Assembly (NCBI GenBank): GCA_040757355.1
Contig: JBFLWY010000043.1
Location: 1 to 17,861, forward strand
Source: DTYU01 sp040757355
GTDB lineage: Bacteria > Bacillota > Desulfotomaculia > Desulfotomaculales > Ammonificaceae
Length of the DNA stretch: 17,861 nucleotides
Reading direction: 5' to 3'
The notes under the pieces are model-generated. The model saw only the letters and a list, made by a program, of their open reading frames with translations. It was not told the origin of the DNA and searched no databases. Positions 1 to 7,783 of the stretch are shown here, in pieces. The stretch's first letter is position 1, and each line of letters starts with the position of its first letter. Position numbers and translations under genes: made by a program.

Positions 1-2
1 AC

Positions 3-107
3 TTCGATCGTCTGGATCGGCATGCGGTGGCAAGGAGATTGAAGAAGCGGCTTGAGGCCATCGGCTTCCGGGTCGAACTGCAAGACCTGGAAAACACTGC
101 CGCTTAA
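3..107 (+). CDS. C-terminal end of an upstream protein (partial; possibly a transposase)
   Basis: An open frame runs in from the left edge and stops at TAA 105-107, giving a basic 34-residue tail containing RRLKKRLEAIGFRVEL. The usual neighbour upstream of ftsW in this cluster is murD, but this tail lacks the features I would expect at a MurD C-terminus (such as the SPACAS-D-F motif). The 'RRL-KRLE-LG-V-L' pattern resembles C-terminal tails I associate with several transposase families, so an insertion next to ftsW is possible. That identification is inference from memory of family style; only 34 residues are visible. The gap to the ftsW start is 24 bp and contains the ftsW ribosome binding site. 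Confidence 0.45.
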   Translation, partial: FDRLDRHAVARRLKKRLEAIGFRVELQDLENTAA

Positions 108-131
108 AGTCTATTTTCGGAGGAGAAGTAA

Positions 132-1235
132 ATGCGTTCCAGGGTTATAGCAAGGCCACCGGATTTTGTTTTGTTTCTGAGCGTAATAGTTCTCCTGAGC
201 ATTGGCGTAGTGATGGTTTTCAGCGCCAGTCAGTACACGGCTCTGGTATGCTATAACGATACCTTTTACTTTTTCAAGAGGCAGCTCTTGTACGCCGTTT
301 TGGGGCTGACCGGAATGTTTTGCTTGTTAAATTACGACTACCGGAATTTCAGGCGGTTGGCTTTTGCCCTGCTGGTTATTTCTTTCCTTCTTCTCGGCCT
401 GGTGCTTCTGCCGGGGGTCGGTCACTCATCCCACGGCGCTCAGCGGTGGATTAGCTTAGGTCCGGTAACCGTCCAGCCCTCGGAGATTGTCAAGTTCGGC
501 ATCGTAGTCTTTACAGCCTTCGGGTTGAGCCGGAGCAGAAGCGCGACCAAGCATTTCGGGGAGGTTTTGCCCTACTTGAGCATTAACTGTATTGCGGCGC
601 TGTTGATCCTGCTCCAGCCCCATTTGGGTACGGCGATGGCGCTTACGGGCACGGTTGTTGCAATGCTTTTCTGCGCCGGTGCATCGATACGGTTGCTGAC
701 TTGCGTCGGCATAGGCGGCATCGCGGCCGTTGCGGCGGCCATTTGCTCTGAGGCTTATCGTATGAAGCGGTTCCTCGCTTTTCTTGACCCCTGGAAAGAC
801 CCGCAGGTAAGCGGTTTTCAGATTATCCAGTCACTTTACGCGATCGGTTCCGGCGGGTTATTCGGTATGGGGCTGGGACAGGGAAAACAGAAGTTTCTCT
901 ACCTGCCCGAGCCGCACACTGATTTCATATTTGCGGTGATCGCTGAAGAGTTGGGCTTCATCGGCGCAGCCCTGGTGATTGTTTTGTTCCTTATTTTCAT
1001 CTGGCGGGGGCTGAGAGTCGCCCTTTATGCCCCGGATCCTTTTGCCAGGCTGCTTGCTGCAGGTATCACTGCAGGAATCGGTTTTCAGGCGTTCGTAAAT
1101 ATGGGAGTCGTAACGGGCAGTCTGCCGATAACAGGCATCCCGCTGCCGTTTATTAGTTACGGCGGAACCTCGCTGGTCTTTACGCTTGCCGCCGTTGGCG
1201 TCCTTCTCAACATCTCGCGGCAGACGGAAAGGTGA
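132..1235 (+). CDS. ftsW: SEDS-family peptidoglycan glycosyltransferase FtsW/SpoVE
   Basis: This is an integral membrane SEDS protein that polymerises lipid II into septal glycan with a partner class B PBP. In sporulators the copy at this cluster position is SpoVE, used for spore cortex. The 367 residues hold about ten hydrophobic segments. Family signatures are visible: GAQRWISLG near 102-110 followed by QPSEIVKF, QPHLGTA near 162, the FLDPWKDP block near 217, PHTDFIF at 261-267 with the Asp264 equivalent of the catalytic SEDS aspartate, and PFISYGGTS at 339-347. The start is ATG 132 with GGAGGAG six bases upstream. murG begins four bases after the stop, so the two are probably cotranscribed. 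FtsW and SpoVE cannot be told apart from sequence alone. Confidence 0.95.
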   Translation: MRSRVIARPPDFVLFLSVIVLLSIGVVMVFSASQYTALVCYNDTFYFFKRQLLYAVLGLTGMFCLLNYDYRNFRRLAFALLVISFLLLGLVLLPGVGHSSHGAQRWISLGPVTVQPSEIVKFGIVVFTAFGLSRSRSATKHFGEVLPYLSINCIAALLILLQPHLGTAMALTGTVVAMLFCAGASIRLLTCVGIGGIAAVAAAICSEAYRMKRFLAFLDPWKDPQVSGFQIIQSLYAIGSGGLFGMGLGQGKQKFLYLPEPHTDFIFAVIAEELGFIGAALVIVLFLIFIWRGLRVALYAPDPFARLLAAGITAGIGFQAFVNMGVVTGSLPITGIPLPFISYGGTSLVFTLAAVGVLLNISRQTER

Positions 1236-1239
1236 AAGG

Positions 1240-2358
1240 ATGCCGGGGTTAAGGTTTATCGTAGCCGGCGGCGGGACAGGGGGACACATATACCCGGCCC
1301 TGGCGATCGCTCAAGGTTTGAGGGGTACCTATCCGGACTGCGAGGTGTTCTACGTAGGCACTCAAAGGGGTTTGGAAGCGGATATTGTACCCAGAACCGG
1401 GTTACCCTTCAGGACGATAAACGCAGCCGGGCTGAAGCGCAGACCTACGGTTAAAAACCTCTGGGCGCTCGTACTTGCTCTGAAGGGTATTAGGGAGGCC
1501 TGCAACCTTATAAGAGAGATCAAACCTGCGGTGGTCGTAGGAACCGGCGGTTATGTTTCCGGCCCCATGCTTTTTGCGGCGTATCTTTCCAGGGTTCCCA
1601 TGCTGATCCACGAGCAGAACGCCTTTCCGGGACTTACCAACCGGATGTTTGCTCGCGTAGCCGGGTGTGTTGCGCTCACTTTTGCGGAAGCTTCCCGCTA
1701 TCTGCCGAGCGGCTCTAAAATCAAGATCACCGGTCTGCCTGTAAGGGAGGAATTCTTAAGGACAAACCGGGAGGATGCCCGGGTCCGGTTAGGCGTGGAC
1801 GCACAAACCGTGTTGCTTTCCTTCGGCGGCAGTCGCGGAGCGGAGAAGCTCAACAACGCGATGGTAGACGTTATCCGCGCTCATGCCGGCAGGCCGGACA
1901 TGCTGATTTATCACGCCACGGGGAAAGTGGGTTATGAAAGGTTTTTGAAGCTGTTGTCTGCGCATGGAATAGAGCCGGGTGTAATGGGCAATATTACTAT
2001 TGTCCCCTTCTTTTATCAAATTGCGGATTACCTGGCGGCGGCGGACCTGGTAATCTGCAGGGCAGGGGCGGCAACGATCGCGGAACTGACCTGTCTTGGC
2101 CGGCCGGGGGTATTGATACCTTACCCGTACGCGACGGCAAACCACCAGGAGTATAACGCGCGCGCGCTTGAATCGAGGGGGGCGGCGGTGGTAATAAGTG
2201 ACGCGGAACTTACCGGGGAGCGTTTGCTTCGCGAGGTAGACAGCTTGCTGAATCACCCGAACAAACTGCGGGCTATGGCTGAAAACAGTCTGCGGTTTGG
2301 GAAACCCGACGCACTGGAGCGGATTATCGGTTGCATCAGGGAGCTTGCTGGCCTATAA
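1240..2358 (+). CDS. murG: UDP-GlcNAc:undecaprenyl-PP-MurNAc-pentapeptide GlcNAc transferase MurG
   Basis: MurG adds GlcNAc to lipid I to give lipid II on the inner face of the membrane (GT28 family). The 372-residue protein has the N-terminal glycine loop GGGTGGHIYPALAIA, the GTGGYVSGP and HEQNAFPGLTNR motifs, the second-domain loop GGSRGAEKLN, and the UDP-GlcNAc-binding stretch ICRAGAATIAEL with a later NHQEYNA. I chose ATG 1240 because it puts the glycine loop near residue 10 as in the family and has a GGAAAGGTG-type ribosome binding site. An upstream in-frame start at 1186 would overlap ftsW and add 18 atypical residues. The stop codon directly abuts an intergenic heptad repeat. Confidence 0.96.
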   Translation: MPGLRFIVAGGGTGGHIYPALAIAQGLRGTYPDCEVFYVGTQRGLEADIVPRTGLPFRTINAAGLKRRPTVKNLWALVLALKGIREACNLIREIKPAVVVGTGGYVSGPMLFAAYLSRVPMLIHEQNAFPGLTNRMFARVAGCVALTFAEASRYLPSGSKIKITGLPVREEFLRTNREDARVRLGVDAQTVLLSFGGSRGAEKLNNAMVDVIRAHAGRPDMLIYHATGKVGYERFLKLLSAHGIEPGVMGNITIVPFFYQIADYLAAADLVICRAGAATIAELTCLGRPGVLIPYPYATANHQEYNARALESRGAAVVISDAELTGERLLREVDSLLNHPNKLRAMAENSLRFGKPDALERIIGCIRELAGL

Positions 2359-2480
2359 TCAGTCGTCAGGAGTCAGTCGTCAGGAGAAAGGAATCAGGGT
2401 CAGAGCCGGAAGGTTTAAAGGAGGGAATTCGCAAAGCGAACTCCTGTAACCCCATTCTGAATTCTATTGTTGAAAGGGAC
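2359..2480 (+). repeat. Intergenic heptad-repeat/hairpin element, copy A
   Basis: Four perfect-period 7-bp units (TCAGTCG, TCAGGAG, TCAGTCG, TCAGGAG) fill 2359-2386 immediately after the murG stop. A hairpin follows: TTCGC 2428-2432 pairs with GCGAA 2436-2440, and AGGAG 2419-2423 pairs with CTCCT 2441-2445 with a GGAA bulge. A short inverted heptad-like tail (TTCTGAATTCTATT) ends near 2468. The same architecture recurs at 9062-9137 and 11369-11664. No open frame explains it. It sits inside the mur operon between murG and murC. Confidence 0.75.
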
Positions 2481-2554
2481 AAGTCTGGTAGCAGTTTGAT
2501 TGACGGCTGCATAAAATACCGTGCGGGACAGTGGAGAGGAGCAACTGGCAAGTA

Positions 2555-3925
2555 ATGGGCAAAATACCTAGAAACGTACATTTTGTCGGGATCGGCGGGG
2601 TCGGTATGAGCGGGCTTGCGCTTCTTCTTTTGTCCCGCGGGCACCAGGTAACGGGTTCGGATCTTAAGACCTCCCCGGTCACCGAGCGCCTTCGCGCAAG
2701 GGGAGCCCGCATCTACCTGGGGCATGCGGAGGAAAATTTGGGCGCAGCGGAGGTGGTGGTCTTCTCCTCGGCGGTTCAACCGGGGAATCCCGAGGTTGCG
2801 GCGGCGCGGGAGCGGGGGATCCCGGTCATCCGGCGCGGCGAATTGCTGGCAGAAGTGATGAGAGACTACACCGGCATCGCAATAGCAGGTGCTCACGGCA
2901 AGACCACCACGACCGCAATGGTTGCGGCGGTTTTGCTGGCCGGGGGTCTCGACCCCACCGTTCTGGTGGGCGGGGAATGGCCGGCGATCGGTGGCAATTT
3001 TCGCTTGGGGGAAAGCCGCTACTTTGTCACCGAAGCCGATGAAAGCGACGCGACATTCCTGCTGCTTTCTCCGGAATTAGCGATAGTGACGAATGTTGAG
3101 AACGACCACCTGGACTATTACGGCTCGGTGGAAACCCTGGTCGAAGCTTTTCGTGAATTTGTAAGCAGAAGTCAACCCGGCAGGGTTGCGGTGCTCTGCT
3201 TCGACGACCCTCAGTTAAGGGAGATCATCGGCAAGGTTAAGACACCTTTTATTACTTACGGTAAGAGTCCGGAGGCGGATTACAGCATTCAGGATGTCAG
3301 TCTGAAAGGAACAACTTCTACGTCTACCTTGTACTACCGCGGGGAACCGTTGGGACGGCTGGAGCTTCAGATTCCCGGGATGCACAACCTTCTGAACGCT
3401 GCTTGTGCGGTTGCGGTGGGGTGTCACTTTGGGGTTCCATTTGCCAAGGCCGTGGAAGCATTGTCGTGTTTTCGCGGTGTGGGACGGCGCTTCGAGTTGC
3501 TGGGTAAGGCGAAAGGCGTCTGTGTAGTGGACGATTATGCTCACCATCCGACTGAGATTATGGCTACCATCCGGGCGGCGCGGCAGCTTAACCCGGGAAG
3601 GGTTTTAGCTGTTTTTCAGCCGCATCGCTACACGAGAACGGCGATTCTTTACCGGGAGTTCGGGGAAGCTTTCAGCGGTGCGGACGTGGTCGCTATCGGT
3701 GAGATTTACAGTGCCGGCGAACGACCGATACCGGGCGTGACCGCCGAACTAATAAGGGAGGCCGTCGCCCGGCATGACGGACGCGAGGTTCTTCACCTGC
3801 CTGCCGAAGACGGTGCTAAATTTCTGCAGGGATTGGTACGTTCAGGGGACATCGTTTTAACTTTGGGTGCGGGCGATATTTACAAGGTTGGCGCGGAGCT
3901 TGTGAGGTTGCTGGGGGAAGAGTAG
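2555..3925 (+). CDS. murC: UDP-N-acetylmuramate--L-alanine ligase MurC
   Basis: MurC is the cytoplasmic ATP-dependent ligase that adds L-Ala to UDP-MurNAc. The protein is about 456 residues. It shows the N-terminal Rossmann motif VGIGGVGMSGLA (11-22), the Mur ligase P-loop GAHGKTTTT (112-120), the EADESD motif near 160-165, NVENDHLDYYG (180-190), and the C-terminal-domain motifs DDYAHHPTE and FQPHRYTRT. ATG 2555 is preferred: it begins close to the Rossmann motif and has AGAGGAG at 2535-2541, although the 13-base spacing is long. An in-frame GTG at 2531 has no ribosome binding site. murB starts one base after the stop. In B. subtilis murC lies elsewhere; here it is inside the cluster. Confidence 0.95.
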   Translation: MGKIPRNVHFVGIGGVGMSGLALLLLSRGHQVTGSDLKTSPVTERLRARGARIYLGHAEENLGAAEVVVFSSAVQPGNPEVAAARERGIPVIRRGELLAEVMRDYTGIAIAGAHGKTTTTAMVAAVLLAGGLDPTVLVGGEWPAIGGNFRLGESRYFVTEADESDATFLLLSPELAIVTNVENDHLDYYGSVETLVEAFREFVSRSQPGRVAVLCFDDPQLREIIGKVKTPFITYGKSPEADYSIQDVSLKGTTSTSTLYYRGEPLGRLELQIPGMHNLLNAACAVAVGCHFGVPFAKAVEALSCFRGVGRRFELLGKAKGVCVVDDYAHHPTEIMATIRAARQLNPGRVLAVFQPHRYTRTAILYREFGEAFSGADVVAIGEIYSAGERPIPGVTAELIREAVARHDGREVLHLPAEDGAKFLQGLVRSGDIVLTLGAGDIYKVGAELVRLLGEE

Positions 3926-3926
3926 A

Positions 3927-4832
3927 ATGCTACATTTACCAGAGCACGTAAAGAGCGGGATTAAGGGAAAGGTTCTTTATGGTGAACCGTTAAAGAGCCA
4001 TACTACGTGGAGGATCGGTGGTCCGGCGGAGGTTCTGGTGGAACCGGCTTCTTGCGAGGACCTGGTAACCATTCTAGCGTTCGTACGGGAAAATGGCTTG
4101 CCGGTGGTTGTGATCGGGAACGGTTCAAATCTGTTAGTCAGCGATAACGGGGTAAAGGGGGTGGTGGTTAAGATAGGTGACGCCTTTGGGCACGTCAACA
4201 TAGATGGAGAAAGGATTATTGCGGAGTCCGGAGCGAAACTCGGTCGGGTGGCTGCCATAGCACAGGCGGCCGGACTGGCGGGACTCGAGTTCTCGGTCGG
4301 CATTCCGGCTACCATCGGCGGGGCGGTTGCGATGAACGCCGGGGCAAACGGGGCGTCGATGGCTAATGTGGTCGAAGCGGTCACCGTTATTGACTTTGAA
4401 GGTAAAAAGCACATTTTCAGCAGAGCGGAACTGGACTTTCGGTACCGTTGGAGCCGGTTGCAGGAACTGCAGGCGGTTGTAGTTGAGGTGGTTCTAAAGC
4501 TGACCCCGGGCGATCCTCTGGAAATAAAGCGCAGAAGCGAGGGGTACCTGCAGAGAAGACGGCTTACCCAGCCGCTGGAATATCCCAGTGCGGGAAGCGT
4601 GTTTAAAAACCCTCCGGGTGATGCCGCGGGACGCCTGATTGAACTGGCGGGTGCGAAAGGCCTCCGGGTCGGCGACGCGATGGTTTCCGAACGGCATGCC
4701 AATTTTATCGTGAATCTCGGGAACGCCCGGGCGCAGGACGTTTTACAGCTCATCCGGCGGGTGCAGGAAATGGTTTGGTCGAAGTTCGGCGTTAAGTTGG
4801 ACCTCGAGGTAAAAGCACTCGGTGATTATTGA
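3927..4832 (+). CDS. murB: UDP-N-acetylenolpyruvoylglucosamine reductase MurB
   Basis: MurB is the FAD/NADPH enzyme that reduces enolpyruvyl-UDP-GlcNAc to UDP-MurNAc. The 301 residues carry the FAD-binding segments TTWRIGGPAEVLVEP and VIGNGSNLLVSDNGVKGVVV, the GIPATIGGAVAMNAGA motif, and the catalytic-serine motif SAGSVFKNP, followed by AGAKGLRVGDAMVSERHANF. The length and the lack of a long insertion fit the type II (Gram-positive) form. ATG 3927 lies one base after the murC stop, with GGGGGAAGAG in the end of murC as ribosome binding site, so translation is likely coupled. A 200-bp gap with a strong inverted repeat follows before murA. Confidence 0.95.
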   Translation: MLHLPEHVKSGIKGKVLYGEPLKSHTTWRIGGPAEVLVEPASCEDLVTILAFVRENGLPVVVIGNGSNLLVSDNGVKGVVVKIGDAFGHVNIDGERIIAESGAKLGRVAAIAQAAGLAGLEFSVGIPATIGGAVAMNAGANGASMANVVEAVTVIDFEGKKHIFSRAELDFRYRWSRLQELQAVVVEVVLKLTPGDPLEIKRRSEGYLQRRRLTQPLEYPSAGSVFKNPPGDAAGRLIELAGAKGLRVGDAMVSERHANFIVNLGNARAQDVLQLIRRVQEMVWSKFGVKLDLEVKALGDY

Positions 4833-4894
4833 AATCGTTAAGGTAAGCTTGTTTTGAGAATATATTGGCAGAATCCTGAAGGCTGCGAAAAACA

Positions 4895-4994
4895 CCCAGC
4901 ACTCAGTTCAACAACTGCCTGAGGTGAATTGGGCTGGCATTCGGCTAACATAAGCCGTCCGTTTATACGAAGGAGAACACCGCTGAGTGCTGGG
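4895..4994 (+). promoter_or_regulatory. Candidate structured leader between murB and murA (12-bp inverted repeat)
   Basis: CCCAGCACTCAG at 4895-4906 is perfectly complementary to CTGAGTGCTGGG at 4983-4994, enclosing 76 bases. Inside is a second hairpin, CGGCT 4942-4946 with AGCCG 4953-4957 and a 6-base loop. TTC 4907-4909 and GAA 4975-4977 could extend the outer stem past a bulge. There is no U-run, so it is not a classical terminator, and I see no T-box or other known riboswitch core. It could be a 5' leader of murA, a small RNA, or a small mobile inverted-repeat element. Confidence 0.45.
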
Positions 4995-5032
4995 CAGCGG
5001 ACTTGCGGGAGATAGCGGGGCGGGGTGACTAG

Positions 5033-6286
5033 ATGCGCTTTGTCATCAAAGGCCCGAACCGCTTGCAGGGTACAGTCGAAGTCAGTGGATCTAAAAACGC
5101 TGTCTTACCGATCTTAGCTGCCAGCCTGTTATGTGACGGGATTACGGTTATTAAAGGTGTTCCGAGGCTCAAAGACGTTGACGTAATGTGTGAGGTGCTC
5201 CGGCACTTGGCGGCGAAGAGTACCTGGGAAGGGGATAGCATCCAGGTAGATACGGCAGAAATCAGGCTGGAAGAAGTATCAGAACAGTTGATGCGGCGGA
5301 TGCGGGCTTCCTGTTTAGTCTTGGGACCGCTTTTAGCAAGGTTCGGACGGGCAAAGATATCTCAACCTGGGGGGTGTAACATAGGTTCAAGGCCCATCGA
5401 TCTTCACCTGAAAGGCTTACGGTTGTTAGGTGCGGAAATAAAGGAACGTTCGGGATACATAATGGCAGAGGCCCGGCAGCTTAGAGGGGCGGAAATCCAC
5501 CTTGACGTCCCAAGCGTCGGTGCGACGGAAAACCTGATGATGGCCGCCGTCTTCGCCTCAGGGACAACTGTCATCAGAAACGCGGCCAAGGAACCGGAGA
5601 TCGTTGATTTGCAGAACTTCCTTAACCGGGCGGGAGCCAAAATTCGGGGGGCGGGTACACAGACAATTAGGATCGACGGGGTGAAAGGCCTGTGCGGACC
5701 GAGGGGACACCGGGTGATACCGGATCGGATCGAGGGCGGTACCCACATAGTCGCTGCTGCGCTTGCTGGTGAGGCAGTACTTGTACAAAACGTTATTCCG
5801 GAACATGTAGAACCGCTGCTGGCTAAACTCCGCGAGGCCGGGGTGATGTTCATGATCGAAGGCGATGCCATCAGCGTCCGGCGCGAGGGAGAGCTGAAAG
5901 CGGTTGACATCCGTACCATGCCATACCCCGGTTTCCCAACCGACCTTCAACCGTTGATGTGTGTTTTTCTTACAGTGGCGGAAGGAACGAGTGTGGTAAC
6001 TGAAACAGTGTTTGAAAACCGTTTCAAACATGTGGCAGAGCTTCGGCGGATGGGAGCAGATATTCACATTGAAGGACGTACGGTGATTATCCGCGGGGTC
6101 AAGCGGCTGAGCGGAGCGCATGTTGTTGCTCCTGATCTGCGGGCTGGGGCGGCGTTGGTCCTGGCGGGTCTGATTTCCGAAAATACCACCGTTGTGGATA
6201 GTATAGGTCATATCGACCGGGGATACGAAAATATTGAAGGGAAATACCAGGGCTTAGGCGCAATGATTGAAAGGGTCGTCTCATAA
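5033..6286 (+). CDS. murA: UDP-N-acetylglucosamine 1-carboxyvinyltransferase MurA
   Basis: MurA transfers enolpyruvate from PEP to UDP-GlcNAc, the first committed step of peptidoglycan synthesis and the target of fosfomycin. The 417-residue protein has the N-terminal SGSKNAVLP motif with Lys21/Asn22 and the catalytic loop PGGCNIGSRP with Cys115, the residue alkylated by fosfomycin, so a sensitive-type enzyme is predicted. Further signatures are HLKGLRLLGA, DRIEGGTH and YPGFPTDLQP. ATG 5033 directly follows an in-frame TAG and the ribosome binding site is only GGGGCGGGGTG-like. A strong terminator overlaps its 3' end. Confidence 0.95.
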   Translation: MRFVIKGPNRLQGTVEVSGSKNAVLPILAASLLCDGITVIKGVPRLKDVDVMCEVLRHLAAKSTWEGDSIQVDTAEIRLEEVSEQLMRRMRASCLVLGPLLARFGRAKISQPGGCNIGSRPIDLHLKGLRLLGAEIKERSGYIMAEARQLRGAEIHLDVPSVGATENLMMAAVFASGTTVIRNAAKEPEIVDLQNFLNRAGAKIRGAGTQTIRIDGVKGLCGPRGHRVIPDRIEGGTHIVAAALAGEAVLVQNVIPEHVEPLLAKLREAGVMFMIEGDAISVRREGELKAVDIRTMPYPGFPTDLQPLMCVFLTVAEGTSVVTETVFENRFKHVAELRRMGADIHIEGRTVIIRGVKRLSGAHVVAPDLRAGAALVLAGLISENTTVVDSIGHIDRGYENIEGKYQGLGAMIERVVS

Positions 6287-6300
6287 AAGAGACGACTTTT
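6271..6300 (+). terminator. Rho-independent terminator overlapping the end of murA
   Basis: GTCGTCTC 6275-6282 and GAGACGAC 6289-6296 form a perfect 8-bp stem with loop ATAAAA, extendable by AAGG with TTTT (two G-U pairs), followed by TTTTCCG. The murA TAA lies in the loop and the left arm encodes the last murA codons. This suggests that the mur part of the cluster at least partly terminates here. Confidence 0.8.
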
Positions 6301-6305
6301 CCGTA

Positions 6306-6339
6306 TTGTTTTTGTGGACAAGCACCAGTTATATTTAAT
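6306..6339 (+). promoter_or_regulatory. Possible sigma-A promoter for ftsQ
   Basis: After the murA terminator, TTGTTT 6306-6311 lies 18 bp from TATATT 6330-6335; alternatively TTGTGG 6312-6317 lies 16 bp from TTTAAT 6334-6339. Either could start transcription of ftsQ and the genes after it. The elements are only moderate matches, and the terminator context is the main support. Confidence 0.35.
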
Positions 6340-6360
6340 GAAAAGGGGCCCACTGGGTAC

Positions 6361-7161
6361 GTGGAAAAAGCCAAAACCAGTCTTGTTGAACGTATCTGTA
6401 TTGTCTCAATTCTGCTTGTTGCGGGGTTGGCACTGTTAAATTCTCCTATTTTTGCCATAACGCAAGTGACCGTAGCAGGAAATCAATCGATCACGGCGAA
6501 GGAAATAACTCGGACAGCTGGAATTCCGCTGGGTAACAATATATTTAAGGTCAACCTGAAGGACGCTGCGGCCCGAGTGGAGGCGATTCCGGCGGTCAAA
6601 GAGGCAAGGTTGGAACGGCACCTTCCGGGGCGGGTGGAGATACTGGTGACAGAAAGAAGGGCGGTAGCCCTCGTTTCCGGCAGGGGCGGCTTCTACGGTT
6701 TGGACGACACGGGTGTCTGCATAGGGAAATTTCAAGCTTCTTTCCCTCTTCCCGTGGTGACCGGGGTAGGGACGGCGCCAAATCCCGGTGGAAAACTTGG
6801 TACAGCGGGTTTTAAAACCGCTGTTGTTTTGCTTACTGCGCTGGACGAGAGTTTGATTCCCCAGCTATCGGAAATACACGTGACTCCCTATCAGGTGATA
6901 GAGGCTTATACAGCCGATGGAATAAAGGTGTATTTCGGCCAGCCGGAAAGACTGGCTGAGAAGGGTGCGGCGTTGGAGTGCATCCTTAAGACGGTCGGTA
7001 ACCGCAGGGTGGAGTATGTAGACCTGAAGGTTGCCAGCCGGCCCGTAGTTAAGTTTGCAGGGGCGGAGGCAAAAGATAGTGAGGACGATCCACTTCACAC
7101 TACTGCTGGTAGCTCTCTTTCTGGGACTGATGATCGCGGTTCAGTTTCGGCTTTACCGTGA
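6361..7161 (+). CDS. ftsQ: Cell division protein FtsQ/DivIB
   Basis: FtsQ/DivIB is a bitopic divisome scaffold that acts outside the membrane with FtsL and FtsB/DivIC. The 266 residues comprise a short cytoplasmic head, one membrane helix at about 11-32, a POTRA domain starting at ITQVTVAGNQSIT (about 33-103) and a beta domain ending near VEYVDLKVASRPVV. The start is GTG 6361 with AAAAGGGG about 12 bases upstream. The last 28 or so residues are an acidic, Ser/Thr/Gly-rich tail without family character, read from the same 83 bp that encode the start of the next gene. A TAG in another frame at 7077 would end the protein at the neighbour's start codon, so a one-base loss near the G-run at 7060-7063 is suspected. 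Confidence 0.88.
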   Translation: MEKAKTSLVERICIVSILLVAGLALLNSPIFAITQVTVAGNQSITAKEITRTAGIPLGNNIFKVNLKDAAARVEAIPAVKEARLERHLPGRVEILVTERRAVALVSGRGGFYGLDDTGVCIGKFQASFPLPVVTGVGTAPNPGGKLGTAGFKTAVVLLTALDESLIPQLSEIHVTPYQVIEAYTADGIKVYFGQPERLAEKGAALECILKTVGNRRVEYVDLKVASRPVVKFAGAEAKDSEDDPLHTTAGSSLSGTDDRGSVSALP

Positions 7162-7783
7162 GATCCAACAAACCGTACCGATCCAGCGGGTCCAGCGGTT
7201 GATGGCGGAGGTCCAGGCAGCACGGAAGGAGCGGGATGACTTACAAAATCGTGTTGCCGGACTTCGAAACGAGCTTGATGCGGCCACTGCTCAGACAGGG
7301 CTCCAACCGCTCAAGAAGAAACTTGACCGCTACCAGATCGAGGCGGGAATAGTTCCGGTCAGCGGCCCCGGAATAGAAGTGGTTTTAGACGATAGCAACG
7401 TTTCCCTTCAACCAGGCCAGAACCCGAATCTTTACGTTATCCACGATGAAGACATATTACGGGTGCTGAACGAACTTAGAGTTGCCGGAGCGGAGGTCCT
7501 GGCCGTCAACAACGAGCGGGTGCTTGCAAACACCGAGGTCAGGTGCATCGGGCCGAGCATACTCGTAAACACCAAGCGGCTGGCGGCACCTTTTCGGATA
7601 ACGGCGGTAGGGGATCCGGATTACCTTGCAAGCGCCTTAACAATGCGGGGCGGGGTAGTTGATACGCTTCAGCAGTTCTGGGGAATCCAGGTTTCAATTA
7701 AGAAAATGGATCAGGTAATAATTCCGGCATTCAAGGGCAGTCAGAAGTATGTTCATGCCCGCCCTTACCTGGAGGGTAAATAG
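7079..7783 (+). CDS. DUF881 membrane-anchored protein, YlxW/YlxX-like (first copy)
   Basis: This is a DUF881 family protein of the divisome cluster; the molecular role is unknown. About 234 residues: one N-terminal membrane helix (TLLLVALFLGLMIAVQF), a coiled coil over about 35-75, then the DUF881 domain with VSGPGIEVVLDD, VIHDEDILRVLNELRVAGAEVLAVNN and a C-terminal IPAF. I chose GTG 7079 because GGAGG 7065-7069 lies nine bases upstream; a TTG at 7055 has no such site. It overlaps ftsQ by 83 bp and its TAG abuts the next GTG. Confidence 0.85.
   Translation: MRTIHFTLLLVALFLGLMIAVQFRLYREIQQTVPIQRVQRLMAEVQAARKERDDLQNRVAGLRNELDAATAQTGLQPLKKKLDRYQIEAGIVPVSGPGIEVVLDDSNVSLQPGQNPNLYVIHDEDILRVLNELRVAGAEVLAVNNERVLANTEVRCIGPSILVNTKRLAAPFRITAVGDPDYLASALTMRGGVVDTLQQFWGIQVSIKKMDQVIIPAFKGSQKYVHARPYLEGK

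Noticed and set aside
2359..2386. Heptad arrays as a CRISPR-like repeat
   Set aside because: The units are 7 bp and contiguous with no spacers; this is a tandem repeat arm.
4833..5032. T-box leader before murA
   Set aside because: No T-box sequence or antiterminator/terminator pair with a U-run is visible.
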